From NCBI GenBank assembly GCA_965539935.1, contig CBETVX010000072.1, forward strand, positions 1 to 11,054: DNA of 11,054 nt. The letters run 5' to 3'. This DNA is from CBETVX01 sp965539935 (lineage in GTDB: Bacteria > Bacillota > Clostridia > Peptostreptococcales > Caminicellaceae). The notes below the pieces were generated by a model. That model ran no database searches, was not told the origin of the DNA, and was given only the letters and a program-made list of their open reading frames with translations. Shown here one piece after another: positions 1 to 5,772 of the stretch; position 1 is the stretch's first letter; each line of letters begins with the position of its first letter. The translations under genes were made by a program, and so were the position numbers.

Positions 1-1572
1 TTAATTGCTGAAAAAGTAGATAATGAATGTATAAAACTTTTAGAAACTGAGGCAGATGTTGACGTAAAGCTTAATATGTCTAGAGAAGAACTTTTAAATG
101 AAATAGAAAAATATGATGCCCTTATTATAAGAAGTTCTGTTAAAGTAGACAAAGAATTATTTTCATATGCAAAAAAACTAAAAATAGTTGGTAGAGCTGG
201 AAATGGTATAGATAATATTGATGTTGATGAAGCAACTAAGCAGGGAATAGTTGTTGCAAATACCCCTGAAAGTAATACCATATCAGCCTGTGAATTAGCC
301 ATAGGACTTATTCTAGCTCAAGCAAGAAATATTAGTTATGCAGATAACTTTTTGAAATCTGGAAAATGGGATAGAAAGAGATTTATGGGAGTAGAAATTT
401 ACAATAAAACCTTAGGCATAATAGGACTAGGAAAAATAGGTTCATTAGTTGCTGAGAGAATGAGTAGCTTTGGAATGAAAATAATTGCCTATGATCCCTA
501 TATATCTGATGAGAGATTTGAACGATATGGAGCTGAGAAAAAAGGTACTTTAGATGAGCTTTTAGCAGAGGCTGATTTCATTACCATCCATACTCCTAAA
601 ACAGAGGAAACTAAAAATATGATTGGTAAAGAAGAAATAAAAAAGATGAAGGATGGAGTAAGGATAATAAATGCAGCACGAGGTGGAATCATAAATGAAA
701 AAGACCTATTAGAAGGATTAAAAAGTGGAAAAGTGGCCAGTGCTGGATTAGATGTACATGAGGAAGAACCTTGTTATAATAATCCATTATTCAAGCTCAA
801 CAATGTAGTAGTAACTCCCCATATTGGAGCAACTACTGTAGAAGCACAACAAAATGTAGGTATAACTATTGCTAAGCAAGTATTAAATGTATTCAAGGGA
901 GAAATAGTTGAAAATGCTGTAAATCTACCTACTCTAAATAGAAAAGGACTTAAAACCTTGGGGCCATATATTGAGCTTATGGAGAATTTAGGAAAAATAT
1001 ATTATCAAATTTACAATAATCCAGTAGAGCTAGTTGATATACAATATTATGGAAACATAGCATATGAAGAAGTAGAAATGATAAACATAGCATTTATTAA
1101 GGGACTTTTAGAACCCATAATGAAAGACCATGTAAATTACGTTAATGCAAAAGTTTTAGCAAAACAAAGAGGAATAATAATTAACCAAAATAAAAATTCA
1201 GATAACTATAATGGTTTTACAGATCTAATAAAAATAAAGATAAAGAATAAAGAAAATACATTTACATTGGCAGGAAACCTATCATCAAAAAATGAAGGAA
1301 AGCTCGTAGAATTAATGGGATATGAAGTAGATGTCAATCCAACTCAGCATATGTTATTTATTCAGAATATGGATGTACCTGGAGTTATAGGGGATATAGG
1401 AACAATATTAGGGAAAGAAAGGGTTAATATAGCAACTATGCAAGTAGGAAGGAATGAAAGAGGAGAAAAGGCTCTTATGGTACTTAATGTAGATGATTAT
1501 ATTTCTAATGAAACACTAAATAATCTTATGAAGATAAATAACGTATTGTGGGCAAAGGCGGTAAAACTGTAG
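1..1572 (+). CDS. serA: D-3-phosphoglycerate dehydrogenase, 5' end cut by window edge
   Basis: Oxidises 3-phosphoglycerate to 3-phosphohydroxypyruvate with NAD in the cytoplasm, the first step of serine synthesis. The frame is open from base 1, so the ATG at 76 is internal; 523 residues are visible, near full length for long-form SerA, so only a few codons should be missing. Numbering from base 1, the Rossmann motif GLGKIG is at about 142-147 with the NAD-ribose-binding Asp near 165. The catalytic Arg (ARGGII) is near 227, Glu (EEEP) near 256 and His (TPHIGA) near 274. A long intervening domain follows, then a C-terminal ACT domain (about 454-523) with the MQVGR...GEKALM pattern of the serine-binding fold, which suggests feedback control by serine. 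The genes usually paired with serA, such as serC, would lie upstream of the window. No clear terminator follows the stop codon. Confidence 0.96.
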   Translation, partial: LIAEKVDNECIKLLETEADVDVKLNMSREELLNEIEKYDALIIRSSVKVDKELFSYAKKLKIVGRAGNGIDNIDVDEATKQGIVVANTPESNTISACELAIGLILAQARNISYADNFLKSGKWDRKRFMGVEIYNKTLGIIGLGKIGSLVAERMSSFGMKIIAYDPYISDERFERYGAEKKGTLDELLAEADFITIHTPKTEETKNMIGKEEIKKMKDGVRIINAARGGIINEKDLLEGLKSGKVASAGLDVHEEEPCYNNPLFKLNNVVVTPHIGATTVEAQQNVGITIAKQVLNVFKGEIVENAVNLPTLNRKGLKTLGPYIELMENLGKIYYQIYNNPVELVDIQYYGNIAYEEVEMINIAFIKGLLEPIMKDHVNYVNAKVLAKQRGIIINQNKNSDNYNGFTDLIKIKIKNKENTFTLAGNLSSKNEGKLVELMGYEVDVNPTQHMLFIQNMDVPGVIGDIGTILGKERVNIATMQVGRNERGEKALMVLNVDDYISNETLNNLMKINNVLWAKAVKL

Positions 1573-1747
1573 TATGATTTTATTGAATGGGATTTTAGAT
1601 AATAATATAAAAGAAAAATGATGGTATTTATTGAAAAAAATATTTCCTTGGAAATAAGATTAAGAAGAATGTCAAAAAATGACTAAATTAAATAAAGTAA
1701 TATTACAAATAATATTATATGAGTAAGCTAATGAAAGGATGCTTATG

Positions 1748-2452
1748 ATGAGTACAAGATTATTTGTAATAGCCATAACGCCAGGTATAGCATTGGCTTT
1801 ATCAGTCTACTTTACAGATAGATATGATAAAGAGCCTTTATCATTACTGTTAAAAGTCTTTGTGTTAGGAGCTTTATCTGTCATACCAACAGCAATAGTT
1901 GAAAGATTTTTAGTATCAATTAATCCCTTTGCAGGTATTTTAAGTATAGCCTTCACAGCCTTTGTTGTGGCAGGTCTTACTGAAGAATTCTTTAAGCGAT
2001 TTGTAATACTAAAAACAGCTTTTAAGAGTAAAGCCTTTGATGAAAAATTAGATGGAATAATTTATGCTACATTTGCAGCCCTTGGATTTGCCACTGTGGA
2101 AAATATAGTATATGTGGTCTTTAGATTTACCACTAACCCACATATAGGAATATATAGAGGAATTTTTTCAGTACCAGCCCATATGCTTTTCGCTGTTACC
2201 ATGGGATATTATCTATCCTTAGCCAAATTTTCGAAGGAAGAAAGGGATAGAAGAAAATATTTAAAAAAATCATGGTATGTACCTTCAATGCTGCATGGTA
2301 TCTTTAATTTCATTTTGATGTTAAATCTGACCCAGGTGTTTTTAATTTTTATTCCCTATGTAATATATCTATGGATAGTAAATTTAAGAAAACTGAATGA
2401 ATATTATATAGAGTCTATGATTATGTACCATAAAGATATTAGATTAGAATAA
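1748..2452 (+). CDS. prsW: PrsW-family intramembrane metalloprotease
   Basis: Predicted polytopic membrane protein of 234 residues. In Bacillus subtilis PrsW makes the first cut in the anti-sigma factor RsiW and so releases a stress sigma factor. Numbering from 1748, the sequence shows the family's EExxKR motif (E79, E80, K83, R84), a second conserved Glu in FATVEN (E118), and histidines in PAHML (H145) and LHGIFN (H183), all in or beside hydrophobic helices. The N-terminal ITPGIALAL...DRYDKEP pattern is typical of the family. In-frame ATGs lie at 1739, 1745 and 1748; the GAAAGGA ribosome binding site ends at 1739, which rules out the first, and 1748 gives the best spacing (8 nt), with 1745 possible. 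No sigma or anti-sigma gene is adjacent, so the substrate is unknown. A hairpin terminator follows. Confidence 0.85.
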   Translation: MSTRLFVIAITPGIALALSVYFTDRYDKEPLSLLLKVFVLGALSVIPTAIVERFLVSINPFAGILSIAFTAFVVAGLTEEFFKRFVILKTAFKSKAFDEKLDGIIYATFAALGFATVENIVYVVFRFTTNPHIGIYRGIFSVPAHMLFAVTMGYYLSLAKFSKEERDRRKYLKKSWYVPSMLHGIFNFILMLNLTQVFLIFIPYVIYLWIVNLRKLNEYYIESMIMYHKDIRLE

Positions 2453-2462
2453 AGTTATATTT

Positions 2463-2490
2463 AAAAGGCACAGAAATGTGTCTTTTATTT
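2463..2490 (+). terminator. Rho-independent terminator after prsW
   Basis: AAAAGGCACA (2463-2472) pairs with TGTGTCTTTT (2477-2486) across a GAAA tetraloop. It makes a 10-bp stem with one G-U pair, and the 3' arm runs into TTTTATTT. It starts 10 bases after the prsW stop codon. Confidence 0.8.
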
Positions 2491-2510
2491 AGGGTTAAGT
2501 TTTCAGAAAA

Positions 2511-2540
2511 TTGAATAAATATATTAATATGAGGTATATA
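2511..2540 (+). promoter_or_regulatory. Candidate promoter for the thioesterase gene
   Basis: TTGAAT (2511-2516) and TATATA (2535-2540) are separated by 18 bases, after the prsW terminator and upstream of the ribosome binding site at 2554. Both boxes are imperfect and the region is very AT-rich, so this is only a plausible sigma-A type promoter. Confidence 0.4.
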
Positions 2541-2565
2541 TAGAATATCCTATGGAGGTGAGGGT

Positions 2566-2991
2566 ATGATAGAAATTCCTAAAATTAATATTGGTGAATA
2601 TTTAATAATTCAAAGGATGGTAAAGAAAGAAGATACGGCTCTTAACTATGGAAGTGGAAAATTATCTAAATTACTTGCAACTCCAAGTCTAGTGGCATTA
2701 ATGATAGAAGCCTCCGTAAAACTTATTGATGATAATTTACCCGAGGGATTAATAACTGTAGGGAAAATGGCCCAGATTACCCATGAACAACCTACTTTAG
2801 AAGGGGAAACAGTAAGTGTAAAGGTTACAATAAAAGAATATGATGGCAATAAAATTATTATAGAGATGGTTGCATATGATGAAGTTGGAATCATAGGTAG
2901 AGGTATTCACGAAAGGATTATTGTAAACAAAGAAGCTCTTTTAAGGAGAGCAGAAAAGAGGTCAGAAAAACTAAAAAAAATGGATCTTTAG
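2566..2991 (+). CDS. Hotdog-fold acyl-CoA thioesterase, FlK-like
   Basis: A 141-residue cytoplasmic protein resembling the fluoroacetyl-CoA thioesterase (FlK) branch of the hotdog-fold thioesterases, which hydrolyse small acyl-CoA esters. The family pattern is clear: ATPSLVALMIEA (about 38-49), TVGKMAQITHEQPT (about 64-77) and the strand-rich second half ending in GRGIHERIIVN. T39, E48 and H73 sit where the Thr-Glu-His catalytic set of FlK is expected. In most anaerobes with this gene the substrate is unknown, so a defluorinating role should not be assumed. The start is fixed by an excellent GGAGGTGA site at 2554-2561. The last 20 residues are rich in Lys, Arg and Glu and probably form a helix. 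The gene appears to be its own transcription unit, ending at the hairpin at 3037-3069. Confidence 0.8.
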   Translation: MIEIPKINIGEYLIIQRMVKKEDTALNYGSGKLSKLLATPSLVALMIEASVKLIDDNLPEGLITVGKMAQITHEQPTLEGETVSVKVTIKEYDGNKIIIEMVAYDEVGIIGRGIHERIIVNKEALLRRAEKRSEKLKKMDL

Positions 2992-3012
2992 AAAAGTCCT
3001 ATAGATACTTGA

Positions 3013-3041
3013 TTGACTAAAACTTAAGAAAGTATTAAAAT
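3013..3041 (+). promoter_or_regulatory. Promoter for the HAD gene, overlapping the preceding terminator
   Basis: TTGACT (3013-3018), a 17-base spacer and TAAAAT (3036-3041), each box one mismatch from the sigma-A consensus. The expected transcription start near 3048 lies at the end of the left arm of the hairpin at 3037-3069, so transcripts from here would not carry that hairpin. Confidence 0.6.
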
Positions 3042-3069
3042 AAAGTCGGTAATAATCCGACTTTATTTT
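3037..3069 (+). terminator. Rho-independent terminator after the thioesterase gene
   Basis: AAAATAAAGTCGG (3037-3049) and CCGACTTTATTTT (3057-3069) pair perfectly over 13 bp around a TAATAAT loop. The T-rich 3' arm serves as the uridine tract. The hairpin ends 3 bases before the ribosome binding site of the next gene, and its left arm contains most of that gene's -10 box. Confidence 0.8.
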
Positions 3070-3072
3070 AAT

Positions 3073-3080
3073 GGAGGTAA
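3073..3080 (+). promoter_or_regulatory. Ribosome binding site that sets the HAD gene start
   Basis: GGAGGTAA overlaps an in-frame ATG at 3071. Because the ribosome binding site covers that codon, initiation must be at the ATG at 3083. Confidence 0.85.
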
Positions 3081-3082
3081 TT

Positions 3083-3727
3083 ATGCTTAATAATATTAAG
3101 GCGGTAATATTTGATTTAGATGGGACTATCATTGACTCGATGTGGATTTGGAAAGATATAGATGTAAAGTATTTAGAAAGAAAGGGAATTGATCTACCTA
3201 AGGATTTACAAAGAGCTATTGAAGGTATGAGCTATACTGAAACGGCACATTATTTTAAAGAAAGATTTAATCTTTCTGATTCTATTGAAACTATAAAAAG
3301 AGAATGGCATGAAATGGCAGAGGACTATTATAAAAATAAGATACTCCTTAAAGAGGGGGTTAAAGAATTCATAAACCAGCTAAAGTTAAAAAATATGAAA
3401 CTTGGAATAGGAACTAGTAATTCTAGAGAATTAGCAGAAGCAGTATTAAGAAGACATGAAATAATCCATTATTTTGATACCATAAGAACTTCCTGTGAAG
3501 TTGGTCGTGGTAAACCATATCCAGATATATTTTTGAAGGTTGCTGAAGATTTAAAAGTTGACCCAAGGGAATGTATAGTATTTGAAGACACCTACGCAGG
3601 AGTTTTAGCAGCTACTAGAGCAGGTATGAAGGTAGTTGGAGTTAAGGACCCTGTATCAATAGAATCAAAAGATGAAATCTGTCAGTTGGCAATAGACTAT
3701 ATTGAAAATTATTATAAATTTGCTTAG
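3083..3727 (+). CDS. HAD-superfamily hydrolase, beta-phosphoglucomutase-like subfamily
   Basis: A 214-residue cytoplasmic phosphatase or phosphomutase of the haloacid dehalogenase superfamily. All four motifs are present: DLDGT with nucleophile D11 and acid/base D13, T111 in GIGTSNS (motif II), K144 in GRGKPYPD (motif III) and E168-D169 in VFEDTYAG (motif IV, Mg binding). An alpha-helical cap lies between motifs I and II (about 17-85), as in the PGM/GPH-type subfamily. The substrate cannot be told from sequence; sugar phosphates are the usual guess for this group. The longer reading from 3071 is rejected because that ATG lies within the ribosome binding site. The gene has its own promoter (3013-3041) and its own terminator (3730-3752). 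Confidence 0.88.
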   Translation: MLNNIKAVIFDLDGTIIDSMWIWKDIDVKYLERKGIDLPKDLQRAIEGMSYTETAHYFKERFNLSDSIETIKREWHEMAEDYYKNKILLKEGVKEFINQLKLKNMKLGIGTSNSRELAEAVLRRHEIIHYFDTIRTSCEVGRGKPYPDIFLKVAEDLKVDPRECIVFEDTYAGVLAATRAGMKVVGVKDPVSIESKDEICQLAIDYIENYYKFA

Positions 3728-3729
3728 AT

Positions 3730-3754
3730 AAAACTGGGCCTGCCCAGTTTTTAT
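3730..3754 (+). terminator. Rho-independent terminator after the HAD gene
   Basis: AAAACTGGG and CCCAGTTTT pair around a CCTG loop, and the 3' arm runs into TTTTTAT. This GC-cored stem with a U-tract begins 2 bases after the stop codon. Confidence 0.88.
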
Positions 3755-3788
3755 AACTTTTATATTACTATTGTACCTATATGGGAAT

Positions 3789-3794
3789 TATAAT
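3789..3794 (+). promoter_or_regulatory. Candidate -10 box for the rRNA methyltransferase gene
   Basis: A perfect TATAAT lies 15 bases upstream of the ribosome binding site, after the preceding terminator. No good -35 box sits at 16-18 bases: TTGTAC at 3771 is too close (12-base spacer) and TTACTA at 3765 is weak. A promoter is needed here, but this placement is uncertain. Confidence 0.35.
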
Positions 3795-3822
3795 ATTAGG
3801 ATAAAAATAAGGAGTGCATATA

Positions 3823-5187
3823 ATGAAAAGAGGACAGGTTATCGATATTCTTATAGAGGATATGGAATTTCCTTCTAAGGGAATAGGATATTTTGAAAAT
3901 AAAAAGGTGATTGTAAAGCATGGAATAGAGGGTCAAAAAGTAAGGGTAAAGATCAAGAGAAATAAAAAGGCCTTTGCTGAAGCCAAACTTATAGAAGTCT
4001 TAGAAAAATCACATTTAGAAGATAAGGCCCTATGCCCCCATTATGACAAATGTGGTGGATGTGCAAGACAATCTGTACCCTATGAAAAACAATTGGAGAT
4101 CAAATCAAAGGCAGTTGAAAGATTGCTTGATAATACAGGGATTGAAGGTTATGAATTTTTAGGAATAAAACCAAGTCCTGATGTTTATGGATATAGAAAC
4201 AAGATGGAGTATTCCTTTGGAGATGAAATAAAGGGTGGAGAAATGACCCTTGGAATGCATAAAAGGGGTATGTTTAATTCGGTAGTAACGGTAAATCAGT
4301 GTAAATTAGTGGAAGAAGATTTTAATAGTATACTGGAACTTACCTTAGAGTATTTTAAAGAAAATGACATACCAAAATATAATAATAAAACCCATGAAGG
4401 CTATCTAAGACATTTAGTAGTGAGAAAGGGGATACACACAGGTGAAATACTCATAAGTCTAGTTACTTCAAGTCAGTTAGATATAAGTCTAGAAGGATAT
4501 AAAGATAAGCTATTAGATTTGAATTTAGATGGTGAAATAGTAGGCATATTACATATTATAAATGATGGCTTAGGGGATGTAGTAAAATGTGATAGAATGG
4601 ACATTCTCTATGGTAGGGATTATTTTCACGAAGAACTATTAGGACTTAAATTTAAAATATCACCTTTTTCATTCTTCCAAACTAACTCCAAGGGAGCTGA
4701 AGTCCTATATAGTACAGCAATAAATTTTATTGAAGATGCCGATAATAAGACTATTTTTGATTTATACTCTGGAACGGGAACTATAGGCCAGATTGTGGCT
4801 AAGAAGGCTAAAAAAGTTATAGGTATAGAAATAATTGAGGAAGCAGTAAAGGCAGCAAACCAAAATGCTAAAATAAATGGACTTAATAACTGTGAATTCA
4901 TAGCAGGAGATGTATTAAAGAAGGTTAATGAGCTCAAAGAAAGACCAGATATAATAATACTAGACCCACCAAGGGCAGGAGTGAATCCGAAGGCTTTAGA
5001 CAAGATACTAAAATATAAAGCTAATGAAATAGTCTACGTATCCTGCAACCCTAAAACCTTAGTAGAAAATCTTAAACAAATACAGGATAACGGCTACAAA
5101 GTAGAGAAAATAATATGTGTTGACATGTTTCCCCATACTCCACATGTGGAAACGGTAGTATTGATTAAAAGAAAACACAGCTTATAA
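3823..5187 (+). CDS. rlmCD: 23S rRNA (uracil-5-)-methyltransferase, RlmCD/RumA family
   Basis: SAM-dependent enzyme that makes 5-methyluridine in 23S rRNA; Gram-positive members can modify both U747 and U1939, which is why RlmCD is preferred to RlmD. The 454 residues start with a TRAM RNA-binding domain (about 1-62). Next comes a 4Fe-4S cluster set, C71-x5-C77-x2-C80, probably with C160. The Rossmann methyltransferase domain has FFQTN (284-288), DLYSGTGT (313-320), DPPRAG (381-386), the catalytic nucleophile C408 in VSCNP and the general base E443 in HVET. AAGGAG at 3809-3814 fixes the ATG at 3823; a GTG reading from 3814 overlaps the ribosome binding site and is rejected. This is the last gene of the housekeeping segment. 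Exact rRNA position(s) modified are inferred from the family only. Confidence 0.93.
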   Translation: MKRGQVIDILIEDMEFPSKGIGYFENKKVIVKHGIEGQKVRVKIKRNKKAFAEAKLIEVLEKSHLEDKALCPHYDKCGGCARQSVPYEKQLEIKSKAVERLLDNTGIEGYEFLGIKPSPDVYGYRNKMEYSFGDEIKGGEMTLGMHKRGMFNSVVTVNQCKLVEEDFNSILELTLEYFKENDIPKYNNKTHEGYLRHLVVRKGIHTGEILISLVTSSQLDISLEGYKDKLLDLNLDGEIVGILHIINDGLGDVVKCDRMDILYGRDYFHEELLGLKFKISPFSFFQTNSKGAEVLYSTAINFIEDADNKTIFDLYSGTGTIGQIVAKKAKKVIGIEIIEEAVKAANQNAKINGLNNCEFIAGDVLKKVNELKERPDIIILDPPRAGVNPKALDKILKYKANEIVYVSCNPKTLVENLKQIQDNGYKVEKIICVDMFPHTPHVETVVLIKRKHSL

Positions 5188-5296
5188 ACGTTGAAATTTA
5201 AATAGATATAGAAGTTTTATGAAAAAAGAATATGTTTCCATGAACAAGGATAGAAAACAGAGAGCTTATAGTTTGGAAGAACAAGTTCTAAATAGC

Positions 5297-5325
5297 CCTC
5301 ATCTTTTTCAAGGTGGGGTTTATTT
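5297..5325 (+). terminator. Possible terminator for rlmCD
   Basis: CCTCATC (5297-5303) can pair with GGTGGGG (5312-5318) in RNA over 7 bp, two of them G-U pairs, and is followed by TTTATTT. The wobble pairs would be mismatches in the opposite-strand transcript, so the structure favours + strand transcription. It lies 109 bases past the stop codon. Confidence 0.4.
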
Positions 5326-5410
5326 GATGCTTACACTTATGATGAAATAGGTCGATTGTGAAAGATGTGCGTAGGGTTGAGTTGACAGGATAGATGTAAA
5401 TTAGTCATCA

Positions 5411-5444
5411 AAATAATTAAACAGGGCTTTAGAATTAATTATTT
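5411..5444. repeat. Perfect 10-bp AT-rich inverted repeat
   Basis: AAATAATTAA (5411-5420) and TTAATTATTT (5435-5444) are exact reverse complements 14 bases apart. The right arm ends 6 bases before the -35 box at 5451. It may be a weak hairpin or a protein-binding site. Confidence 0.5.
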
Positions 5445-5450
5445 CGTCTA

Positions 5451-5479
5451 TTGAGAAGCAAATATCGTTATGATATAAT
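5451..5479 (+). promoter_or_regulatory. Promoter of the restriction-modification operon
   Basis: TTGAGA (5451-5456), a 17-base spacer and a perfect TATAAT (5474-5479) preceded by TG at 5471-5472, an extended -10 promoter. The expected start is near 5486, giving a leader of about 50 bases before the TTG at 5535. It is the only strong promoter seen for the five-gene operon. Confidence 0.8.
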
Positions 5480-5494
5480 GAAAACTGTTAATTT

Positions 5495-5511
5495 ATAACG
5501 AAAAACGTTAT
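5495..5511. promoter_or_regulatory. Operator-like palindrome in the operon leader
   Basis: ATAACG-AAAAA-CGTTAT is a perfect 6-bp inverted repeat just downstream of the expected transcription start. A third copy of the half-site, CGTTAT, lies at 5466-5471 inside the promoter spacer. This layout suits binding by the Xre-type protein encoded immediately downstream, probably as autoregulation. The link to that protein is inferred. Confidence 0.6.
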
Positions 5512-5522
5512 TTAATACCTTT

Positions 5523-5530
5523 GAGGTGAT
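5523..5530 (+). promoter_or_regulatory. Ribosome binding site that sets the regulator start at TTG 5535
   Basis: GAGGTGAT sits 4-5 bases before the TTG at 5535. It overlaps the in-frame GTG at 5526 and leaves too little room for the TTG at 5532. Confidence 0.75.
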
Positions 5531-5534
5531 ATTG

Positions 5535-5759
5535 TTGATTAGAATAAAATTATCAGAACTATTAGGCAAAAACAAAATGACAAGAAAAGCACTAGCTGAT
5601 TTAGTAGGTGTGCGTCCAAATACTATCGGTGATTTGTACCACGAAAAAGTTAAAAGGGTCGATTTGAATTTGCTTAATAATATCTGTAGGGTTCTTGATT
5701 GCGATCTAACTGATTTACTAGAATATCAACCAGACAAAGAAGAAAAAAAGCATAACTAG
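5535..5759 (+). CDS. Xre/Cro-type controller protein of the restriction-modification operon
   Basis: A 74-residue DNA-binding protein, essentially one lambda-repressor-like helix-turn-helix domain. The family pattern IRIKLSELLGKNKMTRKALAD is followed by the turn LVGVRPNTIGDLYH (about 23-36, recognition helix) and NNICRVLDCDLTDLLEY (about 48-64). A charged tail, DKEEKKHN, ends the protein. The start is a TTG at 5535, set by the GAGGTGAT site; starts further upstream overlap that site. It is the first gene of the operon, 13 bases before the methyltransferase gene. By position and size it matches the LlaI controller LlaIC, a small helix-turn-helix protein reported to raise restriction expression. 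It may bind the ATAACG-N5-CGTTAT palindrome in its own leader. Whether it represses or activates here cannot be read from the sequence. Confidence 0.88.
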   Translation: MIRIKLSELLGKNKMTRKALADLVGVRPNTIGDLYHEKVKRVDLNLLNNICRVLDCDLTDLLEYQPDKEEKKHN

Positions 5760-5772
5760 AAAAGGTGATAAG

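Larger units (their letters stand above)
5188..5450. other. Junction region without a convincing gene
   Basis: About 260 bases separate the rRNA methyltransferase from the restriction-modification promoter. They hold a possible terminator (5297-5325) and a 10-bp inverted repeat (5411-5444). A 43-codon reading frame at 5219-5350 has no ribosome binding site and no recognised similarity. No tRNA or integrase is seen. This is the likely left boundary of the inserted defence operon. Confidence 0.6.

Noticed and set aside
1641..1656. TATTTCC-TT-GGAAATA inverted repeat after serA as a terminator
   Set aside because: The loop would be only two bases and no T-tract follows.
4626..5003. 125-codon minus-strand frame inside rlmCD, and similar minus-strand frames elsewhere
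   Set aside because: They lie opposite well-supported genes with intact catalytic motifs and have no domain signal of their own.
5219..5350. 43-codon + strand reading frame after rlmCD
   Set aside because: No usable ribosome binding site, no recognised similarity, and a terminator-like hairpin lies inside it.
5382..5387. Perfect TTGACA that could be a -35 box
   Set aside because: No acceptable -10 box occurs 16-18 bases downstream; the promoter at 5451-5479 is far better.
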